Origin: Acanthosoma haemorrhoidale
Taxonomy: Eukaryota; Arthropoda; Insecta; Hemiptera; Acanthosomatidae
DNA length: 64,000 nucleotides
Assembly (NCBI GenBank): GCA_930367205.1
Contig: OV884011.1
Span: forward strand, 141,605,937 to 141,669,936
Direction of reading: 5' to 3'
Position 1 is the stretch's first letter. Each line of letters opens with the position of its first letter. Below the pieces are notes generated by a model. It was not told where the DNA came from. It ran no database searches and saw only the letters and a list, made by a program, of their open reading frames with translations. Of this stretch, positions 35,946-47,585 are shown in pieces. Made by a program: the position numbers and the translations under genes.

Positions 35946-37717
35946 GTTCTTTGGTTAACAATTTTTGCTGATTCATAAGCAATACAGCTTCAATTACAAA
36001 CTAGAACCGATAGCAATGAATTTTTCTCTCGAAGCGATACTTGCCTGGGAATGGCACAAATAATAAATGTTGTTACAGTTTTAAGAACGTCAGTAAAATG
36101 AAGAACATGACTTGAATTGAAATCATTTGAACTATAACTGTTGGAATACTCGCGTAATCTTATATTTTTGGCTCAAGAAAACATTCAACTAAAAAAAAAT
36201 ATTGTATCATTATGTTAACATGATAGGCACTTTATTCAAATCACTATTATAATTTAATCTGCTAAGACTCTGAACTCTTAATATTGAACGCCATTGGGGC
36301 ATTTGATTAGGGTGGTCCGCTAGGAAGAAGCGAAAGTAAAAAAGTACCAGTACACGTCAGAACCTGTTGCAGTGGCAAGGTCAGATATCGAAACCTGCTC
36401 TACTGTAGGTCAGGTCGGTGCACTGGGAAGAGTTCTCATTGCCAGTGTCAGGTAACCTCTATGTCTACTAGGTCCACTCTAGGTCTTATATCAATGGTTT
36501 AACAAATGATCGATTCTGCTCGAAATGTTTCTCCGCGGAAACGAAGGTTACTGATGGTGGCGGTGTGTAGCGGGTACATTAACAAATAAAACGTCCTTTG
36601 ACAGCAAGTGCGCTCAGTTACCAACAGCTCAAAACCTTGAGGATAATCCATAAACGTTCGGGTAGAAATGAATAAAGCACGAGTGATACAGAAGACAATC
36701 TATTTCTTAAAACTAAGCTTTTACTTTCATATGTGAAGACGACTCACTTCAAGTCTCACTAGGAGCCAGTTGACAAAGAGTACGGATTTGCTTTCAATCT
36801 GCTCATCTCACACTTTGGCCAATAGGCCAGGCAATTCCTCGTACAATTTGATAAGATCTTATATTCACTTCCCGTATGAAATGTTTTGTTCCTCTTTTAC
36901 TTCCTGCCTTGCTTCCATCTCATGTTAGAGGTCCTTTTCTTAACCGGTCCTCTACACGTTAACCTGATTCTGTTAGAACGTCAGGAGGAGAGTTTCAAGT
37001 TTAATCCTATTTAAGTCTTAATAATTAATAGATTTTTTATTACCAATACGATCATTTCTTGTTTTGAACACACTACACACATGCCATTTCTATGGCTTGA
37101 AGTAGGGGTGGCTGACAGTCAATTGTCACAACTATATCGATTATTTTTTAAAACAATCGGTGGCTTATACGCTCTCTTTTCAAGAGGTCGTCCTGTGTAT
37201 GATGAGTTTGAATTGTTTTTTTTTTTATTGTTAAACTACTATTTAAAATTTTCTTTGAACTAATTTTTACTGTAATTTTTAATTATAGATAAGCTTTTTC
37301 CTTTTTGTTCTCCGTCAATTTTATGGCTTTACCTACTTATTACATTACATTTATATATATATATACCAACAAATAACTTAACTTCGCTCGGACAGTAAGA
37401 ATGAAAAATGGTTGAGGGTTAAATGATACAAATGCATAGAACTCAAAAACTAACTTTATTCTTCTCCTCTCTCCTCTATGTATACATTTGCGAGTGGGAT
37501 TAACCCCACTCTGAGTTGTTATTTACAATGTTAAGTCCTAATACTTTTAGGGCTCAGTTGACTTATATATATGTTATCAGAAATAGCCGGGTCGGGATTC
37601 ATAATAGAAACACTGTTTGGAATGATTTTGCTAAATTTACTTTGTTGGAGGGGAGCAAAATGTTGACGCTTTTCATTTAAATTGACTAGCAAATTAAAGA
37701 ATTACATGTGGATGGTA

Positions 37718-37931
<214 letters not shown>

Positions 37932-37977
37932 TTGAATAATTTCCATTTCTTTACATGGTTATAGTGCCAATGTTATC

Positions 37978-38222
37978 AGCCTAGTGAACGAAAGGTGGAC
38001 TATCCATTCCGTGGGAACCCACTTATATTAGTTCCATTATTCATGTATTGCAACTGTAACATTAGTGAATGCAATGAGGACACATTGTATTCAAGGATAC
38101 TAATAGCGGCTGTGGGATTGGGGGCTTGTTTGACACAGCATGTAATGTATGACAAACTGAAAAGGCAAGTTAATCAACGGGAATTATCTCTTATGCTCAT
38201 TGAGCCGTCACCAGAGGAGTGA
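37978..38222 (+). CDS. Possible last exon of an unrecognised gene
   Basis: After an acceptor-like TTATCAG the frame is open for about 80 codons to a TGA at 38220. The product starts PSERKVDYPF, contains a Cys cluster (CNCNISEC) and a short hydrophobic stretch (ILIAAVGLGACL) and ends in an acidic tail. Composition is more gene-like than that of neighbouring frames. No upstream exon could be joined because the acceptor sits 50 bp beyond a 209-bp CT tract. No family was recognised. Confidence 0.25.
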
Positions 38223-38886
38223 GTGATGTGGGTAGTTAGGCAGGTCGCAGATAAGGAGAAAAATGTTGGCACCCACAGTTTTCACAGTGTTATTTGGTCC
38301 TTCAGGTCCCAAGAACTAAATGTGCTAGTGTACTAATGATATCACAAAGTATAAATTAAAACAAACTGTCAGTACAAAATGCGTTGCATATTTACAAGAG
38401 CTTTTGGCAGTCACGCTGCCACAATCAACCGCTAGCTTAAAAAAATATTTTTATTCGGACGGTCCACTGAGATTGTTTTTTTAATACTGAGAAAGGAATT
38501 CAGTGCATCTGTTTTATTTTATATTCATTTGGAGAAATCCTCCACAATGACATCTTTTGTTTAAATTATTAATCTTAAATAATCAAGTTTTAAGTCCGTT
38601 CGCCGTGAGAAGTGCCGAAGTCACGGGGTTTTTTTCTCTCTTATTACTGAGCAATTTATATAGAGATTCAAGAGTGGATCCCAATTTTTAAATTATCTAC
38701 ATTTTTATAAATAAATTTATTTATATATCTTACAATCTTGCAAAGAAGCACAAATTAAAATATTACATGTTTCGGTCACTCACTGGGACCGTATACATGT
38801 GCAAACTACAATTTTTTTTTTTTTTACAGTTAATGGTATACATGATAGAATTCTAACAGAAGGAAAAACTAACAAAAACCTACAAA

Positions 38887-38889
<3 letters not shown>

Positions 38890-38926
<37 letters not shown>
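38890..38926. repeat. (TAA)n microsatellite
   Basis: About 12 TAA units. It lies at the 3' side of the minus-strand LINE fragment that follows, as expected for a simple-repeat tail. Confidence 0.95.
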
Positions 38927-38927
<1 letters not shown>

Positions 38928-39266
38928 TTAAGTTAAGAAGATATTAATTTTTTAATGTTTTTCCAATATGATATGTTTTGTGCGTTTGTGGACGTATCTT
39001 TCGAGGCTTACTGTAATTGCTTATTTCTCTTATTAATGTGTTTTCGGATATGGAAGTTAGAAAAAAAAATGCTCTGTCTGGGTGAGTAAATATTGCTTGA
39101 TTGTGGGTAATTGCAGGTCATCATGGTTATCTTGATTTATATAGAGGGTGATTGTTAATTATGCCTTTTTTTGTACGACTTCCAATTTCCTATAATTTAA
39201 AGTGTAGGTGTAACTCCAAAGCGGCGCAGCATATGTCATTGTGGGGTGGATTACTATTTTATGTAG
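38927..39266 (-). mobile_element. LINE reverse transcriptase C-terminal fragment (third family)
   Basis: On the minus strand the frame reads LHKIVIHPTMTYAAPLWSY followed by RKLEVVQKKA, the conserved 'Y..hh.P...Y..p.W' and 'hQ.k.LR' region downstream of the reverse transcriptase core in jockey and related LINEs. A stop follows, and further similarity (DLQLPTIKQYL) continues in a shifted frame. The simple-repeat tract at 38890-38926 is probably its tail. Confidence 0.65.
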
Positions 39267-42259
39267 TATGATCTACTTTTAACTAAATCAAAAATTACAA
39301 ATTCCTGTGTCGATTTCCTCATCATTTACTCTATCAACATCTTAGACATAAGAAGCCACCTGATCATCTGCGAAATGCTAAGTGTAAAACATTCCTATTC
39401 TGGATTACCATATTTATAATGAAATAATATAATTTATCGATAGGTACTTCACTATCATCAATGCAAACTAGAATTATATGTTGTCAACCCAACATTTATA
39501 CCGGAAATTTTCCAGTGGTTAATCCAAAACAAATTCAAGATTTTCTCGTAAAATCGGAATCTACTTTATGGAACGATACATCAAACATGTTTTGTTTTTT
39601 CAAACTAGAATAACAAAAGGTTGTAGCCAGTTGTGTTCTATGCCTGAATGATGCTAAAAATAAAACCATTCCCATGAAAAATAGTAAACAGTCGTTAATA
39701 AATTAATTAGTAATCAAAAATAAATTGAGTGAGGTCTCAAATTAAAGATATCGGCGTATATCGGGCATTATTTCGCAAACTAATTAAAACTACCAACAGT
39801 GTATACTCCAGTTGTTTTCAATCCCAGTTTCATATAGACGGAACACATTTTGCTTGAAAGTTTTACTTGATGCAACAAGTAAACACTTAGCGTGCTATTA
39901 TTACGAAAGTTCATTAAAAACGTCAATGAAATAGTTTTTGCAACCTTAACGAAATTCTCGATTGACATGATGCATTACATTTTAAAAGACTTCTGAAGAG
40001 CCGATATGCGAGTTTTCACAACTTTACTTTCTGGCACGATAAGTTTCGTCATTGGATCTCTGAAAGGTCGCCTTTTGACAGTCAAGAGGACAGGGCCTCT
40101 CGCACAGAGGCTGTCCACAGAAGAATCATTACACGGCAGTCATCTATACAAAAGGATCATTGTCTCTCTCTCTGATCGTGCTATTGATAGTGATTTGTTG
40201 CCTATTGCTCAATGATTATTTTTCATTACAAAATGTTTAGAACTGGAGAAAAGGACAAGATGGTATTCACAATAGTGGATGAATTATTACTAAAGATTAG
40301 AAATCGTAATGTGAAAGACATAACTTATAATTGAGTGGAAGAGTTTGTTGGGAGACAGGCTTAAGCTGATGGAAGAGAGTTATTATTATGTTTTCATCAA
40401 ACTTATTAATGGACGTTTCGACATACTTGGTCTGCCTGCATTAGTGGTCCAGGGGATGTTGATTGTCACTTACATTACATATAATTAATGATTTAGTATA
40501 TATGTTCCATTACAGTTCTAATAGAATTCAAATATTTTATATTTCTCCCTCGTCCTAAAATTCTAACTAGAGAGCTTAGAAAAAAAAAAAAAATAATAGA
40601 ATTCATGCTAAGTTCAAAGTTCAATGACAATAATATATTATTTCTTGACGAGAGTGAAATGATGAGTTTCTAATATGACTTGAAATAGCTCAAAACAACG
40701 AATAATTTAATTTATAGTTAACTGTTACGATTAAACCTTGCCTCCGTACCTGACGTTGTTTAAATGTGATGAATATAACAAGTGTGTTTCTTAAATATTT
40801 ATTTAATAATAAGAATACTTTTTGATCAAGGATATTTTATTTCATTTGTTAAACCAATTTGGTCACAAAAAATTGCTTTTTTCAACAAATGATAAAAAAT
40901 TTAAATGACTAAATTACTGATCCAAGCAAAATGCATTGAATATGCGTTTTCTATTGTTGGAAACCAAAACTAAGTAATTGTTTTTTTATTATCCAGCTGT
41001 AATTTCTTTAATCATATGACATCAGCAGAAATGGGGAAAAATAGAACTTTAAATCTAAATTAGATATATGCTGTTACTTTATAAAGTTTAAAAGCCAGAA
41101 AGATAGATAGATAGAAAACTTTATTTACATTTTTTTACATATTTATTTAGATTTTCAATGAAGAATTACATTTTTGGTATTTCTTTTCATGTTATTTTTA
41201 TAACTTTGTAGTGAAATTATAATTACAAAACTAAATCCACTATTACGAAAAATAAAAAAAAACCTACTAAATTTCAAAATAAAAATAATAAAAAATAAAT
41301 AACTTTTCTTTATAAATAAAAGAAATTATAAACTGTATGTGAAATTAATAGTTATACATTGAGCGAACGCATTAAGTGATGAACCATAGATGATGCTGTA
41401 TTATAAGTGAACGCCGGATCTTACGCAAATACCTTACCAGCATTACACTGCCAATAATTCCCTCCAATTGGCCGTAACAGTATTTTTTCCGCTCATTGGC
41501 GTTTTAATTCGTAATCTTTCATTGTTCAGCTGACAACTAATTTTTTTTTCTGGAATACTTACATGTGATAATAACGACAATAAATAGTTTATATGACATT
41601 CACATGGCCCGTGAAACAGAGGAAAATTAGAACCATGTGAAATGTGACTTCACGTTTCCCATGAATTAACTTCCCCCCTCTCAATAAAATTTGAGTAAGC
41701 CTAAAATATAACATTGTGATTTATAAATGAAATGTCGAGGCTACTGATCCACTGATTGACAAAAATGCGTGTTTTGAATTAATACATATTATTCATGAGT
41801 TATAAACCTCATAGAATACTCCATCTTGCCTGAGCATAAAAATAGATTTGAACAGAATGAACTTTGAGTCGTCCAATAATTAAGTCACGACCGAATGACA
41901 ATGGAGGTCCGTACGTGTTACACAAGACGAACTCTGCAATCGTGGGCGCAATACTGAACCCCGCATAACATTGTTGCCTTCTCCAGCTTTGTCTTAGCAG
42001 AAGGACTCATTCTAATAACAAAAACTTCTATAAGGGTAAACCTTCCATTTTTGTCGTTCTGAGAGTTAGTATGCTACTTAATTCATGGATCAGTAGCCCC
42101 ACCATTTTTATTTTATTTTTATCGATAGTTACATACTTAGTACTCCCACTTGATAAGAAAGAGACTATGTATGCTGTCTTGTAAACAGCCCACGCCTAAC
42201 ACTCAGTCACTGGCTCAAACTATTAAAGCATTTATTCAATTGAACTATTAAAGCGTTCA
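39267..42259. other. AT-rich stretch without a supported gene
   Basis: Nothing recognisable as an exon. At 41100-41140 a (GATA)4 run is followed by AAAACTTTATTTACA, which read on the minus strand looks like a retroelement tail with AATAAA and a TATC repeat. The open frames of 60-70 codons near 39780 and 40006 lack any family signal. Confidence 0.35.
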
Positions 42260-42620
42260 AAACTCCCTTTGTCTCAGAAACTCTCAACATACAAACTTCA
42301 ACTAAATCCAGTTTGGACATGTGGAGCCCACATTTTCGGATGCTCTATGAAGACTAACATCAAAACTATATAGATTTTTCAATTAAAAGTTCTAAGACAT
42401 CACAAGTGTACGATTTTACGTAGGAAATCATACCCTTCAGAGTGATCTAAAAAAAATTCCTTACGTTCACGACTGCAATGGAACATCATACAGAAACTTT
42501 CACAACAAACTACACGGACACCAAAACCCACTAATAGAAGGACTGTCTACACCTGACTTACCTGGTAAAAATCAGCGATAACTAAGGAGTCGACTGACTA
42601 AAATCTTTCTCATCATTTAT
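42260..42620 (+). mobile_element. Decayed LINE reverse transcriptase C-terminal fragment
   Basis: Reading across two frames gives LNPVWTCGAHIFGCS, a version of the P.W.YG..LWG motif, then QLKVLR and, after frameshifts, YRNFHNKLHGHQNPLIEGL, which matches the end of jockey-type ORF2 (compare the S/H.NP motif of the copy at 11 kb). Several stops show it is old. Confidence 0.65.
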
Positions 42621-45077
42621 GGAATGAATTAATTAAATATATACAAAACGAAAAAAATATAAAGTGACAATTAATAACTAATAAAGTGAATGCTAATAAC
42701 TTGACAGACAAAAATGTATTTTAATATTTTATTTATCAAGGCTCTAAACACAACTGGCAACTATTCGAAAAAAAATGAGATGATTTTTTTTCAATTTCTG
42801 CAATAAAAATAGAGGCCAGCAAACATGGAGATGAGATAGGTTCTGAGTCAGGCCACGTCATCGGAGTAAGAATGAGAATAATGCTTTGGTAGAATTTTAA
42901 CCGTGTTTTTAGAACTCACAAGGACAAGAAGAACTTACCGCATAATGGTGATGACCTATTTTTCTTATGTTTTAAACATATTTTCAGGTTTAACTAAAAA
43001 CCGAAGGACATATAGTATGTTAAAATATTTATATGTTTTTACATCTTACTCATTTCCTGTGACTGTATACAAAAATACTTACTTCCCAAGCTTATGCTGC
43101 ATGCTCTTCATTCACAACATTAATTAACATCTAACAAAGAGGATTTCATGAACGTTGATAGTATTTTAACAATCAGGTTACAATCAGATTCCTACCAACC
43201 TGCTTTTACACCATGTAGTCTGGTGTAGTATTTTTGTTATAAAAATAGACACATGAAATTATCAAAGACTTGTGAAGTGTCCTAAGAAATTCAACTGAGG
43301 AAATCAAAAGGACTCTTAATGGTTATCACGATTATCACAACGAGCATACCAGTAATGAATTTTCCCCCATGACAGAAAGCTTAAACGTCCCTTTCCTTAT
43401 TACCTAGTTTTGTAACATAAGTACATTATAGCTTAATGTCCCAACCCATACCTTATTTTATATCATACTATGGTATTATCATGTACCTGTAATTAACTTT
43501 AAGACGCATATGTAACTTTTAATAGTTACTACATGTCGTAACGTAGCCTTGTCCTGTGACTTATTATATGGGTTTAGGTTTTTTGCCGATGGTGTGCAAA
43601 ATAATAAATCTTGGCATTTCCTCATAGTCATTAAGTATACTCTGAGTTTCTGAGTAAACTTCATTTATTTTTTTTAACACAGAATTACACTGGCCTTGAA
43701 ATTCATGCTAAACTTTAAATTTATTTAATAAAATAAACACGTCAAAACCACTTAAAATCATTATAAAAAAGGAATGTGCATGCATATAACAACACACAAT
43801 AATAAATATGTGAATATACACAAATATGTACAATTACTTTAAGATACAAAGATTGTGATGAGGATGAGAAGTATATGAATTTATTGAGGACTTGGCAGAA
43901 CCGATTTACTTAATTTAATAATTCATTTTTTTTTTATTAAGCATTTGCTTTTATTTTACTTTGAAGAGGCATGGCACAGATTCATAGCGGGGAAGTGGTT
44001 GGAGGTAAAAAAAACAAATGAAAGTAGATGAAATCTTCAGATTACATTTTTGGAAAAGCATGCGAAGTCAAATTTCGTAAATCCATTCTCGCACTGCGAG
44101 ACATAAGGTATTTCATGAACATTGCTCATCGTTACGATCTTGATGTGGGAATGCAGGTTTTAGATGTTGATGCTTTTAAATCAATTCGTTTTCGATTGCG
44201 CATGAGCACCTATCCATCTAAAAGATCGTCGGATTCACATTTTTTACCCCGACGAGCTCAAAGCGCCTGGTTTGATCGTTGCCTATCATATTTGTATTTA
44301 CATCAAGTTAGATCTTGAATAAAATATCGATATTTTTTTAATTAAAATCCTGTAATTTAAATTATCACTATTAAAATGCACACTATTTCCTCGTAGCGGT
44401 TAGGTAACCACTGGTGCAACTGGGTTGGAGCTAATACCTTGTTTACTCGCACGTGTGAGTTGATGTTATCACGTTTAGTCAAGAAGTATTGTTAGTTCTA
44501 TCTGCCAATTAGAGTATTTTTATAATTGACTTTGCATAATTAGTAACTTTCTCTCAATATTACAACATGGGACAAACAAAGTCAGTATGAATGTAATAGA
44601 AAACATCCACAAATGTTGAGGCGGAAGACATTTTGGTAATGGTACTGATTTGGTAATTAGGATCAAGGATCGGTATGGAGAGCTGGCCAAAAAAATGGCT
44701 CTCCACAAGGCTGGTCTAAAAAAGAGTAGATCAATCCAGAAGAAAACCTGAGAAAGTACAAAATTTGAAAGTTGCTCATCAAAAATAAATAAAATGTTAA
44801 TATTGTTCTTAAGAGTAGCACTCAAAAAGTGATTATATTAAGAAATAATATATGTATTATTTATATTACCAGAAATTTATATTGAGGCAAAACTAATTAA
44901 AAAAAAACAAAAAAAAACTTGAAGTATTTCCCAAAATATCTTGTATTATGGCAATTACATCAACAGTTGACAACGTTTAATCTATTCAGGCAGCCTCAGC
45001 ACTAAAATTTACATTTAAAAAGACACAAAACAATTACATTTACATCCATAGAATTTAAATAAATGTAGTTGTCCTGG
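42621..45077. other. Intergenic stretch upstream of the LTR element
   Basis: No supported gene. A 96-codon plus-strand frame at 44028-44318 is less AT-rich than the surroundings but shows no domain or splice context. Confidence 0.3.
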
Positions 45078-45082
45078 GCACC

Positions 45083-45227
45083 TGTTGGGTTTTCGATTAA
45101 GTACTTAACACACATTACTGAGTACACCTTTTATTGAACACCACAATGCTTTATCTTCAACGATAACTGATACACAACAACAACCAGGGGTAGGTTCCCT
45201 AGCCGGTTACAAATCAAGGTTACAACA
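45083..45227 (-). repeat. 3' LTR of the gypsy-type element (145 bp)
   Basis: Bounded by TG..CA (TGTTGGG on the plus strand, TACAACA at the other end). In element direction it carries AATAAAAGG, a polyadenylation signal. The purine-rich tract lies directly inside it. Confidence 0.95.
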
Positions 45228-45286
45228 GTTTCTCCCCCACAAAAAAAAACATAAATAACTGTATAAAATCTTTAAGAGACATTTTA

Positions 45287-45898
45287 CTAGTATGTTAAAT
45301 AATCCTGTAGGTAATCTGGCCGTCTTTTTATTCTATCGGATTTTCTGAGCTGTGTTTCATGGTCTGGTTCTGGTACAAAGTCTGGAGTGGTTATAGATTC
45401 TGGTACTGGTGTTTGTTGCTTCTGGTATAGATTCTGGTTCTGGTACAGATTCTGGTTTTGGTGTTGCTTCTGGTTCTGGTATAGACTGTGGTACTGGTAT
45501 TGCTCTTGACTGATGAGACTCATATTCGTGTCTCTTTTCTATGTTGTGGTGATGATATTCTGGTAAAGGTTCTTTGAATGCGACCTTTTTAGCTCCTAAT
45601 CTTTTAAGTTGGTCAATGTGTCGTTTTATTTTTCTCTATCCATCAAGCTATACCATGTAATGAAGGCCCCCAGCTTTTCGGTGATTGTTCCTGGCCTCCA
45701 TTCCACCTTGTTGTTGAGAAAATATCTGGTATTCACCCTCTCCCCTACTTGGAGAGATCTGGTTCGTGGCAGGATTACTTGATCAGATTTTGGCTCGTGA
45801 AAGGGTCGTAAGGCGTCTAATCTGGTTCCTATTTGCCGGTTCAGGTATTTCTTGTAATGGATGTCTTGTAAGTTTATTTGCAAGTGTCTAATCCACAT
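45287..45898 (-). pseudogene. Residual pol: start of RT fused to integrase C-terminus
   Basis: Minus-strand frame 45898-45626 begins MWIRHLQINLQDI, the start of a gypsy reverse transcriptase region, and then reads LNRQIGTRLDAL and LQVGERVNTRYFLNNKVEWR, the C-terminal part of integrase. The deletion junction is within about 45830-45860. The frame stops, and a further frame (45523-45287) encodes the Pol tail, with repeated YQNQ/LYQNQN units and RKSDRIKRRPDYLQ. The catalytic domains are all missing. Confidence 0.8.
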
Positions 45899-47248
45899 TC
45901 ATCCCAGCAAGGGGGCATAACCATCAGGGACCACATAAAGGTCTTCATAAGATACAGTGTTCTTATATTCCACTATTACTTTTGTTTTTCCGAGGGGTCG
46001 AAAAACGTTGTCTGTATAAGATTTAAAAGCGATATTTGAGGGTTGAAGTGGCTGTTTTATTTTTAATTGTTTGAATTGAGGTTCAGGTATGAGCGTGTTA
46101 CCGGTATCAATTTCAAAACTTTGATACGTATTTTCGATTTTGATCGATACCTGGTATTTCCCCGAATCTTGTGATAGCTTTGATATGGGGTGAATATTGA
46201 CAGGAACAATTTCATTCATACTCCGGTCGGCATAATAGTTTGTTTGTGTGTTTGGTTCGTCAGTTGATACTTTATGCGTGGAGCTTTCTTGTTGCGTTTT
46301 TAACAGGGTTTTTATGCAAACTCCCGCTACGTGCCCAGTGCTGCCATAAGACGTACACGTTAGTTTAAAAGGTTTCAGTCGACAGTCCTTAGCCAAATGG
46401 TTTGTTTTTCCACACCGTAAGCAATGATTATATAAGCCTAATCTTTTTAACTCCACACGACCGTTTGATTGTGATCTGGTACGCTGATTTCGGTTTCGAG
46501 TATCTGTGTTTTCCCTTCTGTACCTGTTGGAGGTAGATGCGTGATTTTTATAATTGATTGAAAAAGACTGTGCATTAGCTAACTCACGGCTATTTGCTTT
46601 TGATGCTTCGAGTACGATAGCTTTTTTTATAATATCCGTAAATTCACCTGTATCAGATTCTAAAATCTTTTCTCGAATACTGTTATAGATAATTCCACGA
46701 ATAAACTGCGCTCTTAGGAAAATGTCTGCAGCGGACACCTTAAGTTTACATGTACATTCTACGTTAAAATCACAATCAGAAAAGTCACGTAGTAGTGATG
46801 CGATATAATCAGAAATTGTCTCATTTTCTTTTTGGTAAGTGGATAAAAAATGGTGTTGAGCGACTAAAGAATTTCGGGTAGGTGCTAAATGTTGTTCGAG
46901 GACCTTTATTAATTCTTCATAACTGAGATCTGCCGGTGTTTTGGGAGCAACAAGAGCTGCCAGTGTGTTATAATTAGGTGCCCCGATAGAATTTAAGAGC
47001 ATTTGAGCACATTTTACTTTATCCGCAAAAATTTCCTTCATTTTTAGATAATTTTCGAACCGCTGTTTGTAAAATTTGAAATTCTCTTCCTTATGATTGA
47101 AGTTTTCGAAAGGAGGAACGTTAGATACATTTATAATCGATGGTCGAAAGTCTTGGCTAGAACGACTTTGTAGAACTAATTGTGCGAGAAAAGCCTGTTG
47201 ATTTTGATTCATAGATTCGATTAATAACTTGAATTGATCTGCGTCCAT
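45899..47248 (-). CDS. Gag-protease polyprotein of the gypsy-type element
   Basis: Frame of 449 codons from the ATG at 47248 to a TGA at 45899; the open frame extends further upstream but that part is leader. The capsid-like part covers about residues 40-190 (FKFYKQRFENYL, LLNSIG). A zinc knuckle C-x2-C-x4-H-x4-C is at about 276-289 (CLRCGKTNHLAKDC). A second knuckle follows but has Tyr in place of its second Cys. The aspartic protease active site DTG is at about 381-383. The stop falls where the frame would run on into reverse transcriptase. The long intact frame suggests this is a rather young copy. Confidence 0.88.
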   Translation of the reverse strand: MDADQFKLLIESMNQNQQAFLAQLVLQSRSSQDFRPSIINVSNVPPFENFNHKEENFKFYKQRFENYLKMKEIFADKVKCAQMLLNSIGAPNYNTLAALVAPKTPADLSYEELIKVLEQHLAPTRNSLVAQHHFLSTYQKENETISDYIASLLRDFSDCDFNVECTCKLKVSAADIFLRAQFIRGIIYNSIREKILESDTGEFTDIIKKAIVLEASKANSRELANAQSFSINYKNHASTSNRYRRENTDTRNRNQRTRSQSNGRVELKRLGLYNHCLRCGKTNHLAKDCRLKPFKLTCTSYGSTGHVAGVCIKTLLKTQQESSTHKVSTDEPNTQTNYYADRSMNEIVPVNIHPISKLSQDSGKYQVSIKIENTYQSFEIDTGNTLIPEPQFKQLKIKQPLQPSNIAFKSYTDNVFRPLGKTKVIVEYKNTVSYEDLYVVPDGYAPLLG

Positions 47249-47435
47249 TTTGACTGATGTATAGAATAAAAAATAAAACAAATGATGTAATATGTACGAG
47301 AATAAATGTATGTAACTCACAGTAGTCCAACACGACTTCAAAGCAGGTATGTTTATACTGGATAGATCCTGAACCGTCACTGTTTGGTCTGGCTTATGTC
47401 CACTTTAACGCACCTCTTTTTACCTCGTCGCCAAT

Positions 47436-47580
47436 TGTTGGGTTTTCGATAAAGTACTTAATACACATTACTGAGTACACCTTTTATTGAACACCACAAT
47501 GCTTTATCTTCAACGCTAACTGATACACAACAACAACCAGGGGTAAGTTCCCTAGCCGGTTACAAATCAGGGTTACAACA
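47436..47580 (-). repeat. 5' LTR of the gypsy-type element (145 bp)
   Basis: Same length and ends as the LTR at 45083-45227, with five substitutions by direct comparison. The candidate primer-binding site starts right after it on the minus strand. Confidence 0.95.
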
Positions 47581-47585
47581 GCACC

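Larger units (their letters stand above)
45078..47585 (-). mobile_element. Gypsy-type LTR retrotransposon, internally deleted
   Basis: Element 45083-47580 (2498 bp) between perfect 5-bp target-site duplications GCACC (45078-45082 and 47581-47585). Direction is minus. Parts in order: 5' LTR 47580-47436, a leader starting ATTGGCGACGAGG (candidate primer-binding site), gag-protease frame with ATG at 47248, a stop at 45899 where an LLGR-type junction to the reverse transcriptase would be, the first dozen or so residues of that domain, then a jump to the integrase C-terminal part, a Gln/Asn/Tyr-rich tail, a purine tract (GTGGGGGAGAAAC) and the 3' LTR 45227-45083. Reverse transcriptase, RNase H and most of integrase are missing, so it cannot move by itself. 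The LTRs differ at 5 of 145 positions. Confidence 0.95.

Noticed and set aside
44028..44318. 96-codon plus-strand frame
   Set aside because: No domain, splice partner or conserved motif could be seen; kept only as a remark in the surrounding region.
45899..47380. Gag frame starting at 47380
   Set aside because: The first part is leader sequence beside the LTR; the ATG at 47248 (MDADQFK) fits a gag start better.
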